The translations under genes were made by a program, and so were the position numbers. 64,000 nt of DNA, from the NCBI GenBank assembly GCA_017979445.1, contig JADQWC010000630.1, positions 46,552-110,551 on the forward strand, given 5' to 3'. Shown here in pieces: positions 42,756-54,275 of this stretch (its first letter is position 1; every line of letters begins with the position of its first letter). Origin of the DNA: Akebia trifoliata (lineage: Eukaryota > Streptophyta > Magnoliopsida > Ranunculales > Lardizabalaceae). The notes under the pieces were generated by a model. That model saw only the letters and a program-made list of their open reading frames with translations, did not search any database and had not been told where the DNA came from.

Positions 42756-44825
42756 TGTACACAACCCATTTTTGCATCTGTCTAATTCTACAATTCGTCA
42801 CTTGACTACCATGAATTCCTAATTATGAGTACAAAGAACTCAATCGTTATGACTTGACATAGAAATTTACACACGCTTAGGATTTCTACAGCTTACGTTC
42901 AATTTAGTAAGCACATACGGTTAGGTTCACTACATTGTTTGATAACTTAGAGATCTCGCTACGTCGGAAAAATATGACCTTGAGACTCAGAAATAATCAC
43001 GTAGGGACAGAAAGAAACCTTATGTTAAAATTTGTAAAGATCACAAAAATGATGAAAATAACCTTCATGAATTTTGGACCTCCAAAAATTCTCGAAAGTG
43101 CCACCATCGCACTCTAAATATGATTGTAGGTTTAACGGGATCCAAATTGACGAAAGCAGAGAAATTTAGGAAAAATCACAAAAATGATCGAAATGCCCCT
43201 CTATGTCCAATTCTAACCTAGACACCTTGATCCTTAGGAAAACATGATAAAAATGAAAATCAAATTGGAAATCTAATCTAATGAAAGCCAAATATAAATA
43301 AAAAATCAAACTCAAATTAAAAATCAAAATCCAATTAAAAATCAAAATTAAAGATTAATCAACCAATAAAAAAGTTCAAATTAAAAAAATTAATCAACCA
43401 ATAAATTCAAATTCAAATTTCATCGAAACCCAACTAAATTAACAAATTCAAAATCCAAAATCGAACTTAATCGACCAAACCAAATTGAAATTAAATCTTA
43501 ATTGAACAATCAAAATTTGAAATCAAATGCAAATTAAAATTTAAATTAAAAAAAATGTCAACGTCAAATTAAAATTTAAACTAAAACGTCGACAAAACCC
43601 TATTCAATTCAAAATCAAATTAAAACCAAAATAAAAAATTTATCAACCAACGGAATCAAAACTAAATTTACCATTCACATTTCTTCGACGGAGGGCTATC
43701 GTGGTACGAGTAACGTGGAATCCCTACCCCCATTCTCCTAAAAAGAAAGTAAAAGAATGTGTAAAAAGAAGAAAAATAAATAAAATCTTTAAAAATAGAA
43801 ACATAATTTTTATAAAAGGATAGACAACACCCCGACCCTGTCCTCTCTTAATGTTTTCTTCTCCAATGAAAATTTAGTACCTTTCTCTTCAACCTTCCTC
43901 TCTCTCTACTACAATTTCTCCCTGCTACACCATTAGAGCACTTCCCCCACATCCCTCTAACGTCCTCTACATCTTCCAGCCCTCTCTCTGTTTGCATATC
44001 TCTTACAGACCAACACCCATCATCTCTATTGTGTTACCAACGCCCTTGCTGCACTCACATTTTGCCCAGCCAGCTCCTTCAACGCCCCCTCACAGTCGCC
44101 TTCCCCTTCCCCATTAAACCTGCAACGACCTTCACAACCCACTTCTTATACTCCATTGAACCTCACACCCCATAGCAGCAATGTCCCAGCCTTTCTGCAC
44201 TTCTCTCTCTTTTTTTGCACTTCATCTTCCTTGCACCCCCTGGCAACAACAGCCCACTCTATGTCACATCCTCTACTCAATAAACCACTCTCTCAACCCT
44301 CATCTTCAGCAACACTTAGTACAATCCTCTCTTTTCCCAACACTCTCTAGCACACTCTAAATACCTCCTCTCTCTACCCAGCCCCTTTTCTTTATGATCT
44401 CCTCCTTTTCCACGTCCGTTGGCTGAAAGTCTCTTCTCTAACAGCCTTTTCACAGTAACGACATTGCTCATTCTCATGCTGCTCTTCTCTTGGTTTCAAC
44501 ACTGACATCTCGCTAGCTCTATTTTCTTCTTCTATTAAACTCAGTGTGGCGAATTGTGCAACAGCGGCTCACGAATTCGTCAAGTTATTTATGGAGGAAC
44601 AAATCGGTTATAATTCGTTTAGGTAATTTTTTTTTTCTTATTTTCTCATCTTCTTCATAGTAGAATTTTATGTTTTTTTCCTTTTTATTGTTTTATGTGT
44701 CATATTTGTCCTTCATCGATGTTTTGCATTGATTTTGACGTCATGATGATCATGAAATTTATTATAGAGGAAGTTTCACATATTAGCGATGTTATGTGGT
44801 GTTTGGTCATGTTCGAATAACTCAC
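42756..44825 (+). repeat. 3' LTR of element 3, left part
   Basis: Starts TGTACACAACCCATTTTTGC after the polypurine tract and parallels 37093-39290. TATA box at 43811-43818. Interrupted after ATAACTCAC at 44825. Confidence 0.88.
44821..44825. repeat. Target-site duplication of element 4, left
   Basis: CTCAC here and CTGAC at 54276-54280. The uninterrupted 5' LTR of element 3 reads AATAACTCACCATAGGGG at about 39281, confirming the empty site. Confidence 0.85.
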
Positions 44826-46452
44826 TGAAAGCACCCTCAATACGCGGGGCGTGCGGATCCACTTTTGATTTTTGAGATTTGGGAGTCGCCACCTAGTTAT
44901 TATGGTCTACGAACCAAATATTGACTCTAACAGATAAAACAATTAATCTACGAATAAAAAGAAACTATGGTCGGAAATCACGTTACAGGGTTGGAAGGTG
45001 TTAGATACCAACCCCGTCCGGTAAATGCCGATCTCTACTATTTCCCAAAAAAGGATTACATTGCAAAAAATGACCTAGAACAATAAATAAAACAAATAAA
45101 AAAAGTAAAAAATATACCTAAATGATTGCAACGATTTATTCCGTCAGAGTTGGCGGAGAGACTCTTCGTATGAGATTCCTTGCTTTTCCTCCGTTACCGG
45201 ATCTGCTTCAGATCTCCAAGTTGAGGTGTCTTCTTCTTAGAACTGAGTATTTCCTAATTTTTTGATAGATTTCTAGGTATTTTTGAAGGATTTTTGTATA
45301 TTTTTTGAGTAAAAGTTGGGACTTGGATATTAGGTAGGGAGTTGGAACTTCAAAATCAGGATTTGGAGAAGGCTAGGGAGACTTTTTGACCTATTTTTTC
45401 TAAGGTTTATTTTGACCTGCAAAATTAAGTTGTGGAGGCTCTATATTTATAGAGTTTTTTTGAAGAATTAGGATTTGACTAGGTCTCCTTTTAGATGACG
45501 TAATTAGGGTTTTGACTTAAGGCTTATTTGATTGACTAGGTTTATTTAGATTAAAGTTTTAATTAGGGTTTTGACTTAAGTCTTATGTGATTGACTTGTT
45601 TGTTTTGAAATTAGGATTTTTAATCTTGCGTACAATGAAAGAATACATTTTTAAGTCTTGTGAAGAACCCCCTAATTATATCTCTAATTATTTGGACCCC
45701 CAAATGGATGGGTCTTTTAATTAATATCAAGGGGCTCCACTTAAATAAGTGGGCAACCATCAACAATTTTGATTGAGGGCTTGATTGATTAATTTTCTTG
45801 GTTAAGATTTTTAAATCAATTTTATTAAAGTTTTAATTTATGTTAATTAATATTTTATTTATTAATTTCAAATTTTAAAACTTTTAAAATTAGAAAATTA
45901 TCGTTTTGCCCCCGAAGAGAACCTTTGCATTTCAAGTCATTTTTCGATGTTCTGAGATGTTTGGAAATCAATTTTTCGTAAAGAATTCGATGGAATTATC
46001 GGTTTGTGTCACTTATGAAATTTTTTGGCGTGAAATGATTGTGAACCCTTATGAGGGGTATTTTTGTAATTTTATCAATTTAGTGAAAATTGGCAGAATG
46101 ATTTATTTGATTTCAATTTATTGTTTTATGTGTTCAAATGGGTTTTCCTAAGCGTAGTGTAGTCTCTAGGGATGTTTTGATGTTAGGGGTATTTTGATAA
46201 TTTGATAATTTTTAGTGATTTTTATAGTAAACTTTCTTTTTGTCTGAAAAATGATGATTTCTATGTTTTGAGTCACATTTTCCTAGCGTAGCATGATTTC
46301 TAGAGTTTTGTTTGCTTGAGATACCTCATCTAAATTTCTAAAACGTATCTAAAAACATATATAGCATTTGAATAATCATCCATCATTGGAAATCGTCTCA
46401 ATCGGATTGACGAATTGATTCATCAGGCGAGTGCAAAAATAGGGTGTCTACA
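44826..46452 (-). repeat. 3' LTR of element 4
   Basis: Plus strand TGAAAGCACC...GGGTGTCTACA (1627 bp). Minus-strand TATA box at 45451-45444, hairpin at 44988-45015, primer-site echo TGGCGACTCC at 44891-44882. The polypurine tract CAAAGAGGGGCATC abuts at 46453-46466. Confidence 0.9.
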
Positions 46453-48815
46453 GATGCCCCTCTTTGACAAAGGGTTGAAGAAAACTAGATAGCAAATCTA
46501 TTTTGGTAGATAGTGTGATGTTTGAATGCCAAAGCTAGTGACAGTTCATTTTACAACCTAATTTAGCAATTTGTCAGGACGTTCGGATCATTGAAGGTAA
46601 AACTCTCCCGGAACTAAAAGTTCGTCAGGTCCTCGAGCTTGAACTGTCACTGACGATGTCAGATCCTTGAATTTTGAAAAATTCTCCCTGACTAATCAAA
46701 AGTGCACGTGTGTGCAATGGTGATGCCTACTGAGTATTGTATCGGATCATTGAGAATAGACTCTCCTCGATAACCACAAATGTCAGGTCTTAGAGATCTT
46801 CTTTAGCTGACGATGATGATTTAAATTGAAATGCACATACGCAATGAAGACAATCACATGAGATAGGTGATATAGAAACTCAATTAAATCCTATCGAAAT
46901 TCTTTTTTAGAGGTCAAAAAAATTTAAGTCTCATTTATCAGATTCTAGCTAAGGTTTACAAGAACTTAAACAATCCTATTAATTCATTCTATGATTCAAA
47001 AAGTTGGAGTCTCGTTTCTCAGACTCGAACTTAGGTTTGTAGGTACTTCAAAAAAACCTACTTATTCTATGATTCAAAAAGTTAGAATCTCGTTTCTCGG
47101 ATTCAAACTTAGATTTGTAGGTACTTCAAAAAATCTACTTTTTCTATGATTTAAAAAGTTGGAGTCTCGTTTCTCGGACTCGAACTTAGGTTTGTAGGTA
47201 CTCCAAAAAACCTACTCATTCTATGATTCAAAAAGTTAGAGTCTCATTTCTCGGACTTGAACTTAAGTTTGTAGGTACTTCAAAAAAACCTACTCATTCT
47301 ATGATTCAAAAAGTTGGAGTCTCGTTTCTCGGACTCGAACTTAAGTTTGTAGGTACTTCAAAAACATCTACTCATTCTATGATTCAAAAAGTTGGAGTCT
47401 CGTTTCTCATACTCGAACTTAGGTTTGTAGGTACTTCAAGAAACCTATTCATTCTATGATTCAAAAAGTTTGAGTCTCATTTTTCGGACTCGAACTTAGG
47501 TTTGTAGGTACTTCTAAAAACCTACTCATTCTATGATTCAAAAAGTTGGAGTCTCGTTTCTTAGACTCGAACTTATTGGAGCCACGCTTCTCGGACTTGA
47601 ATTAGTTAAAGACTCGGTATTATCGAGTTCAAAGTTTGAAAGATTAGGCCTTTATTGGCTTAACATACATCTGGATTTATAATTATCATTGGACTTCGTT
47701 GGACTTTTAAGCTTTTATAAGATTTTCCTTTTATCATGTGATCAAGAATGAAAATTTTAGAATCACAATTATTCTAAAAAAAATGCCCCTTGTTTCAAGA
47801 TTGGCTTCTAACTGGAACTTGACTACGAAAATGATGAAATGGATTGCACTTGAAAAATATGAACAAGCAACTATGGACTCTGATATATGACAGACAGAAA
47901 AATCAACATTCCTTTAAATTCAAGACTCTTAAGATTATCATATGTGCAATAAGAAATTTGATCAATTTCTTTTGGGAAATACTTGTGCTGGACTTAGAAT
48001 CTTGATAATTATTGGAATATAAGATGTTTCTCTTCAAAGTGGTCAATAATTTTACATTTTCTTTTGGCGAACACTTGGACAAATAAACATACTCCTAAGG
48101 ATCTTACAATGTTCAAAATGACTTCTGAGTTTCTTCGACTTCAACCCTATCTTTGCTAGATGTGAGTTTTTAGTTGAAAAATGAATGTTGTGACTTGAAT
48201 AATTTCTTGCATTTCTTAGTTTCTATACAAGCCTCCTTCTGAATTTTTCTTCTTGATGGGACTTTTCCTCCCATTTGATGATGTCCTAAGTTTTGCTTAG
48301 ATCGTCTCTTCAGGTTTTCGATCTAGTGGGCTTTATTTTTCTTCTTTAGATGATGCCTTAATTTTTGCCTAAGTCGTCTTTTCAGGTTTTCAACCTAGCA
48401 GGCCTTCTTTTTTATGGTCATGCCCTAACTTTTGCCTAAGTCGCCCTTTTAGATTTTCAACTTAGCGGATTTTTTTCTTCTTGATTTTCAACTTTGCATT
48501 TTTCTTTTTGTAAATTCTTTTGATTATCTTTTTTTGTCTTTTTTTTTATGCCCCTAGTTTGGCATTCTTTTTTTTTCTATCAATTCTTTTGACTCTTTTG
48601 ACTCAGGTTGCCTACGCACCCCAAATATTTTTTTATATTTTTTTTTTACTTTCAGGATCTGGTGAAACATAGTTCATACTTAGACTTCCCTCCTAAGGTT
48701 GGTTGGAGTGGTTTAAAAAGAAGAGGCTATTAATTCTTTAAAGGCTGTAAAAGAGCTAAAAAAGGTTATCATTTTCTTGGTAAGACAGAAAAATGATTCG
48801 ACCAAATAAGGCCTC
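46453..48815 (-). other. 3' noncoding region of element 4
   Basis: Mirrors 7250-10407 of element 1 on the minus strand: purine motifs AAAATGCCCC near 47790 and ATGCCCCTAG near 48550 (complement of GGGGCAT), the words around GATCTAGTGGGC (48330) and GTTGCCTACGCACCCCAAA (about 48608), up to GAGGCCTTATTTGGTCGAAT near 48812, the place where integrase ends in element 1. No ORF except those of the array. Confidence 0.75.
46985..47580 (-). repeat. 78-bp minisatellite, about 8 copies, element 4
   Basis: Plus-strand unit containing ATGATTCAAAAAGTTGGAGT, CTCGTTTCTCGGACTCGAAC and TTAGGTTTGTAGGTACTTC. Because 78 is a multiple of three, a frame can stay open (26-residue repeat, IQKVGVSFLGLELKFVGTS). TAGGTTT and AAACCTA flank a 13-base loop across each unit. 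Confidence 0.9.
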
Positions 48816-49114
48816 ATTTGGTGAAATACTACTTGATTTGGTCATGATTTTAGGAATTCGATGTCTTGATGGCTGTGTCGAGTAAAGTCTTCTTCTACGA
48901 AATTGAGTGTAATTGAGTTCTTTATATTTAACTATTTAACTCTTCTAGAACTTCAAGAAATCTTTTATTCTTTTGTGAATGAGAACGCTCCTCTCTCAAG
49001 TGAAAAATATGATGGATCCCTTCTTATGAGTCTTACCACCTTTGTCGATGGTTCTAACTACATCATTTTTTACTGATAATCTTTGATTTTGAAGTTCATC
49101 CTCAATTTTAGGAC
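48816..49114 (-). other. Pol deletion scar of element 4
   Basis: Only about 300 bases separate the end-of-integrase mark from the pre-RT fragment, against about 3.1 kb in element 1. No catalytic motif of reverse transcriptase, RNase H or integrase is left. Confidence 0.65.
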
Positions 49115-49258
49115 TTGATCTATTTTGGTGCAATCTAACAATATATCCTCATGAGACCATGTAGGAATGTTGTTGAATTTTTCAAGTAAGCTCATTATTC
49201 TCTCATGTTCCCTTAAGGATAATGTAGTACCAATTTGCACTTCTTGAGTGTACTCTTT
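49115..49258 (-). pseudogene. pol: Pol fragment just upstream of reverse transcriptase, element 4
   Basis: The minus strand from 49258 reads EVQIGTTLSLREHERIMSLL then EKFNNIPTWSHEDILL, matching IRIGVTLSPDERKGIVDMLR and KFKDVFAWSYEDMPG of element 1 (about 4065-4165) position by position. A few residues (VLKLRMNFKIKDYQ) resembling the very start of the palm region follow. The identification rests on this alignment by eye. The rest of pol downstream is deleted. It shows that element 4 descends from a coding element. Confidence 0.7.
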
Positions 49259-50265
49259 AATTCCAATATTTATTAAGCTTGATTAATGAGCCTTGAGTCA
49301 TTCCTCATGTCAAATTTTATGTGCACATCATTATTACACGCAGGATAATCAAAAGTTTCTTTATTTTATTGGACTTAAAAAATATAGACTGACAAACTCG
49401 ACTAAAACTTGAAAATTAAAGAAAGATTAACGTAATTGAAACGAATACTAAATTTAGAGACTGACAAAAACTGAGTTGAAACTAAAAGAAAACTCAAAGA
49501 TGCTTTATCTATAAAGCGGGACTAGGTGGATGGACTACTTGGGCTTGACATTGGTACTTTGGCTAGATGACTCTTTTGACGGATCCAAAATGGCACAAAT
49601 GGAGGTTTAAAGTGTTTAGGAGCATCTAAGATTAACCGTCGATTTCGAAGGTTTGACTCTTAACCACATGATTAAAAATTTGATATAAATTAGCCCAAGT
49701 CTGATGGGAGATATCGAATTCAAATGCACTATAAATCTATAGTGACCAAGAAGTGAAAAAGATTAGTCACGGGTCTACCCCCTGATTGAGATAGAACCTC
49801 TGATCAAACAACATAATTTGACCTTAAGATCAAATCTTTTTGGTATAAAATAGTCTGAATCTTTGAAAGTAAAACCAATTGGTCCAACTAGTTTCGTGTT
49901 AATCAGTTTGATCCATTTATTAATTGGGCCAATTGATTTACATTTCACATATTGGGTCGGACCAATATTGCGGGTCTAGTTTGAACGATCTAGATCGGTC
50001 CGCCCACTTACCTGTTGGTTGGATTGATTAGAGCAATCTGAGAACACCCGTAATCAATTCGGGTCGTGACCTCTAGGAAGGCTTTTAAACTATAGGTTTA
50101 CTACGTGTAATGCAATTTATCCGGCCACCCTTGCCCAAGTGCACTTATATACTTCTCGAGCGTACTCAATCAGACGGTACGTGGTGACTTGGTTTGATAT
50201 ACCTTAAAGGTGATAATCTAAGATTCCAACTCAAATCTCTAAAGTCAAAAGCAGCCAGTTTAATC
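49259..50265 (-). other. Unassigned internal sequence of element 4
   Basis: Where gag and protease would be expected I find no recognisable motif. Either they are deleted or too decayed to read. Confidence 0.5.
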
Positions 50266-50430
50266 CCCAATTGAGAGGTGGCACACGATACTGAGGAAGG
50301 GCCTACTTAAATACTTCTCGTCTAGAATAGACATTGTCTATCTCCTTAGTATAATAGGATACAAGGGGGCAGGATCTCCCTTAGGCATTGATTTTAATCA
50401 AGAAGTGTAGTTGGTGAACTTAGATTAACT
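50266..50430 (-). other. Conserved leader block, element 4
   Basis: Plus-strand phrases GAGAGGTGGCACACGATAC, ACTTAAATACTTCTCGTC, GGGGCAGGATCTCCCTTAGG and TTTTAATCAAGAAGTGTAGT align with the blocks at 32085 and 16870. Confidence 0.7.
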
Positions 50431-51099
50431 TTGATATACGGTATAGGTACAAGTCCAAGATTGGCGATCGGGAAATATGACTGTGCGGCTAACAATAGGA
50501 CAAAAGGTTTAGATCGCCCTAGCATGGGTGCATTGATATACCTTTCAGTATCACCTGATCAAACGGTACTGATGCCCCAATTTTATATACCCTAAGGTAC
50601 GTGATTGGAGTTGTGATTTTCATGAATGATGTCGCATCTCTGAGGAGACCGGGCCACACACTAGTGCCACGTTGGCTAAAAGGGACATGCAAGCGTGCAA
50701 TGCAATAAAATAAACGTGCTAGTGGTGTGTGCAAAATAAGTTGGGGTGTGCCTAAGGTGTTTTTCAAATAACTAGGCCCATGGGCCTGATCATATCATTA
50801 CAATATAAAATATCACATGATATTAACAAAACATTCAAAATCCACAACGTTAATATTAAGACCTGCACATCTCATATGTATATCAATTAAGATCATGGCA
50901 TATCAATCAATGAATATAATACAGAATAATCAATCAGATCTAATATTGAAACAAGTACAAAAACCAAAAGCATTTTTTTCTATGGTCTAATCAAAGATTA
51001 CTTTGGACGATCCAAAATAAATTGAGATTTTAATGAATATTGAATCGAGGATAGGATGATAATCGTTGAGATAAGGGGTAATGACCTTTTTTTTTAGAA
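50431..51099 (-). other. Leader of element 4, no gene seen
   Basis: No convincing ORF. Short ATT repeats at 51107-51126 adjoin the array. Confidence 0.5.
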
Positions 51100-52110
51100 A
51101 CAAATTATTATTATTATTATTATTATTGCGATTTTGTTATTGGAATCCTCTCCTCATCACGACCAACATTAAAAAAAAGTAATTTTTTTTATTTTTTCGC
51201 GTATCACTCACAAATAATTTATTTGAGAAGAAGATAAAAAATAAAAAATCATTTTTTGCTAACAGCACACCATGCATAAAAATAATTTGATTTTTTGATT
51301 TTTTGATTTTTTTTTTACGATTTTTTATTGGAATCCTCTCCTCATCACAAACAACATTAAAAAAAATAATTTTTTTGTTTCTTAGCACATCACTCACAAA
51401 TAATTTATTTGAGAAGAAGATCAAAAATAAAAAATCATTTTCTGCTAACGATACACCACGTATAAAAATAATTTTTTTTTTGAATTATTTTTTTTACAAT
51501 TTTTTATTAAAATCCTCTCCTCATCATGAACAACATTAAAAAAAATAATTTTTTTTTTTATTTCTTAACGCATCACTCACAAATAATTTATTTGAGAAGA
51601 AGATGAAAAATAAAAAATCGTTTTCTGCTAACCACAAACCACGCATAAAACTAATTTTTTTTTACGATTTTTTATTGGAATCCTCTCCTCATCATGAATA
51701 ACATTAAAAAAATAATTTTTTTGTTTCTTAATGCATCACTCACAAATAATTTATTTGAGAAGAAGATGAAAAATAAAAAAATCATTTTCTGCTAACGGCA
51801 CATCACGTAGAAAAAAAAAATATATTTTTTTTGTAATTTTTTTCTTGGAATTCTCTCCTCATCATTAACAACATTAAAAAAATTATTATTTTTTATTTCT
51901 TAGCGCATCACTCACAAATAATTTATTTGAAAAGAAGATGAAAAATAAAAAATCGTTTTCTACTAATGGAACACCACACAGAAAAAAAAATATTTCTTTT
52001 TTTTACAATTTTTTTCTTAGAATTCTCTCCTCATCACGAACAACATTAAAAAAGGAATTTTTTTATTTCTTAGCACAGCACTCACAAATAATTTATTTTC
52101 ACAACTTATC
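51100..52110 (-). repeat. 167-188 bp tandem repeat, 6 copies, element 4 leader
   Basis: The landmark AATCCTCTCCTCATCA recurs near 51144, 51332, 51511, 51679, 51849 (as ATTCTCTCCT) and 52021. Each copy also has CACTCACAAATAATTTATTT and AAAATCATTTTCTGCTAAC. Small ORFs on both strands here are repeat by-products. Confidence 0.9.
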
Positions 52111-52652
52111 ATCTATGCACAATAACATGCTAAAAAATTTTATCCAAAAATTTTCTAAAACAAAAACAAAATTTCATGACTCTCATCGCAATCACCATCA
52201 TTCTATTCTCAATTCATATGTCAATTTGAAAATTTCATTATTTAGAGTCATCCCAAAATGACCCTAGATTGAATCATAGAAAGTGATACTCCAAAATAAC
52301 ATACCCAAAATCAATCCAAATAATGCCAAGAGAAGATAATACAACTCAAAAATATAGAATAAACAAAAAAAAAACTGGGTCGACAATCATTATTTCATAT
52401 CATTACTTTCTTGAAATCCTGCATTATTTAGGATTTTTCCGAGTGACCCTAGATTGAACCATAAAAAAAATGTGCCAAAAAAAAATATTCACCATTCAAA
52501 AAAGTAATCAATAATTCAGCAAAAAATAATGATAAAAATAAATAAAGAAATAAACAACTAAAAATAAAAATAAAAATAAAAATAAAATAGAAACTAGATC
52601 GTTTTAGCAATACTTCCCATACTTGGGACTTTTCAAGTTTGATCCTCAATAA
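52111..52652 (-). other. Proximal leader of element 4
   Basis: AT-rich, no ORF of interest. Simple AAAAT repeat at 52558-52588. Confidence 0.5.
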
Positions 52653-52670
52653 TCTCTAGTGGAGTCGCCA
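52653..52670 (-). promoter_or_regulatory. Primer-binding site of element 4, Arg-tRNA type
   Basis: The minus strand reads TGGCGACTCCACTAGAGA one base after the LTR end. This is the site known from Ogre-type elements, attributed to an Arg tRNA. Confidence 0.75.
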
Positions 52671-52671
52671 C

Positions 52672-54275
52672 TGAAAGCGCCTTCAATTCACGGGGTGTCC
52701 GGATCTGCTTTTGATTTTTGAGATTTGAGAGTCGCCACCTTGTTATTATAGTCTAGGAACCAAATATTAACTCTAACAGATAAAATAACTAATCTACGAA
52801 TAAAAAGAAACTATGGTCCAGGGATCACGTTACGGGGTTGGAAGGTGTTAGGCACCAACCCCTTCCGGTAAACGCCGGTCTCTATTATTTTCTAAAACAA
52901 GATTACATTGTAAAAAAGGACCTAGAATAAATAAATAAAACAAATAAAAATAATAAAAAGGTATACCTAGATAATCATAGTGATTTGTTCCCTCAAAGCT
53001 GGTGGAGAGACTCTTCGTATAAGATTTCTTATTTTTCCTCCGTTATTGGTTCTACTTCAGATCTTTAAGTTGAGGTGTCTTCTTCTTAAATCTGAGTATT
53101 TCTTAATTTTTTGATGAGTTTTTAAATGTTTTTGAAGGGTTTTTATGTGTTTTTTGAGCAAAAGTTGGGACTTGAATATTAGGTAGGGAGTTGGGACTTC
53201 AAAATCAGGGTTTGGAGAAGGCTAAGAAGATTTTTTGACCTACTTTTTCTAGGATTTATTTTGACTTGCGAAATTAAGTTGTGGAGGTTCTATATTTATA
53301 GAGTTTTTTAAAAGAATTAGGATTTGAATAGGTCTCCTTTTGGATGAAGTAATTAGGATTTTGACTTAAGTCTTATTTGATTGACTAGGTTTCTTTAGAT
53401 TATGATTTTAATTAGGGTTTTGACTTAAGTCTTATGTGATTGACTTGTTTTTTTTAATTAGATTTTTTAATCTTGCGTATAATGAAAGAATATATTTTTA
53501 AGTCTTGCGGAGAATCTAATTATATCTCTAATAGATGGGTCTTTTAATAAATATTAAGGGACTCCACTTAAATAAGTGGACAACCATCAACAATTTTGCC
53601 TGAGGGTTTGATTGATTAATTATCTTGGTTCAGATTTTTAAATTAATTTTATTAAGATTTTAATTTACATTAATAAATATTTTATTTATTAATTTTGAAA
53701 TTTAAAACTTCTAAAATTGAAAAATTATCATTTTACCTCTGAAGAGAACTTTTGCATTTCAAGTCGTTTTTTGATATTCTGAGATGTTTTGGAATCAATT
53801 TTTCATAAAGAATTTGATGGAATTATTGGTTTGTATCACTTATGAAATTTTTTATATGAAATGATTGTGAACCCTTATGAGGGGTATTTTCGTAATTTGT
53901 CAAATTTGGTGAAAATTGGCGGAATGGTTTATTTGATTTTATTTTGTTGTTTTATATTCAAATGGATTTTCCTAAGCGTAATGTAGGCTCTAGGGATTTT
54001 TTGATGTCATGGGTATTTTGATAATTTGGTCATTTTTAGTGATTTTTATCGTAAAACTTCCTTTTGTCTGAAAAATGATGATTTCTATATTTTAGGTCGT
54101 ATTTTCCTAACGTAGTATGATTTCAAGAGTTTTGTTTGCATGAGATACCTCATCTGAATTTATGAAACATATCTAGTAACAGATATAGCATTGGTATAAT
54201 CATCTATCATTGGGAATCATCACAATCGGGTTGACGAGTTGATTAATCAGGCAAGTGAAAAATGGGGTGTTTATA
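52672..54275 (-). repeat. 5' LTR of element 4
   Basis: Plus strand TGAAAGCGCC...GGGTGTTTATA (1604 bp). The outer end has two transitions compared with TGTCTACA. TATA box at 53300-53293, hairpin at 52834-52862, primer-site echo TGGCGACTCT at 52737-52728. Confidence 0.88.

Larger units (their letters stand above)
44826..54275 (-). mobile_element. Element 4: Tat-type retrotransposon with large pol deletion
   Basis: On the minus strand: 5' LTR (54275-52672), Arg-type primer site, leader with a tandem array, a short pol fragment, the end of the coding region, a noncoding 3' region with a 78-bp array, polypurine tract and 3' LTR (46452-44826). LTR and 3' region belong to the same family as element 1. 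The two LTRs agree at very roughly 85-90 % by eye, so the insertion is not recent. Confidence 0.88.

Noticed and set aside
47223..47459. 78-residue repeat ORF
   Set aside because: Product of the 78-bp array, antisense to element 4, with stops in neighbouring copies.
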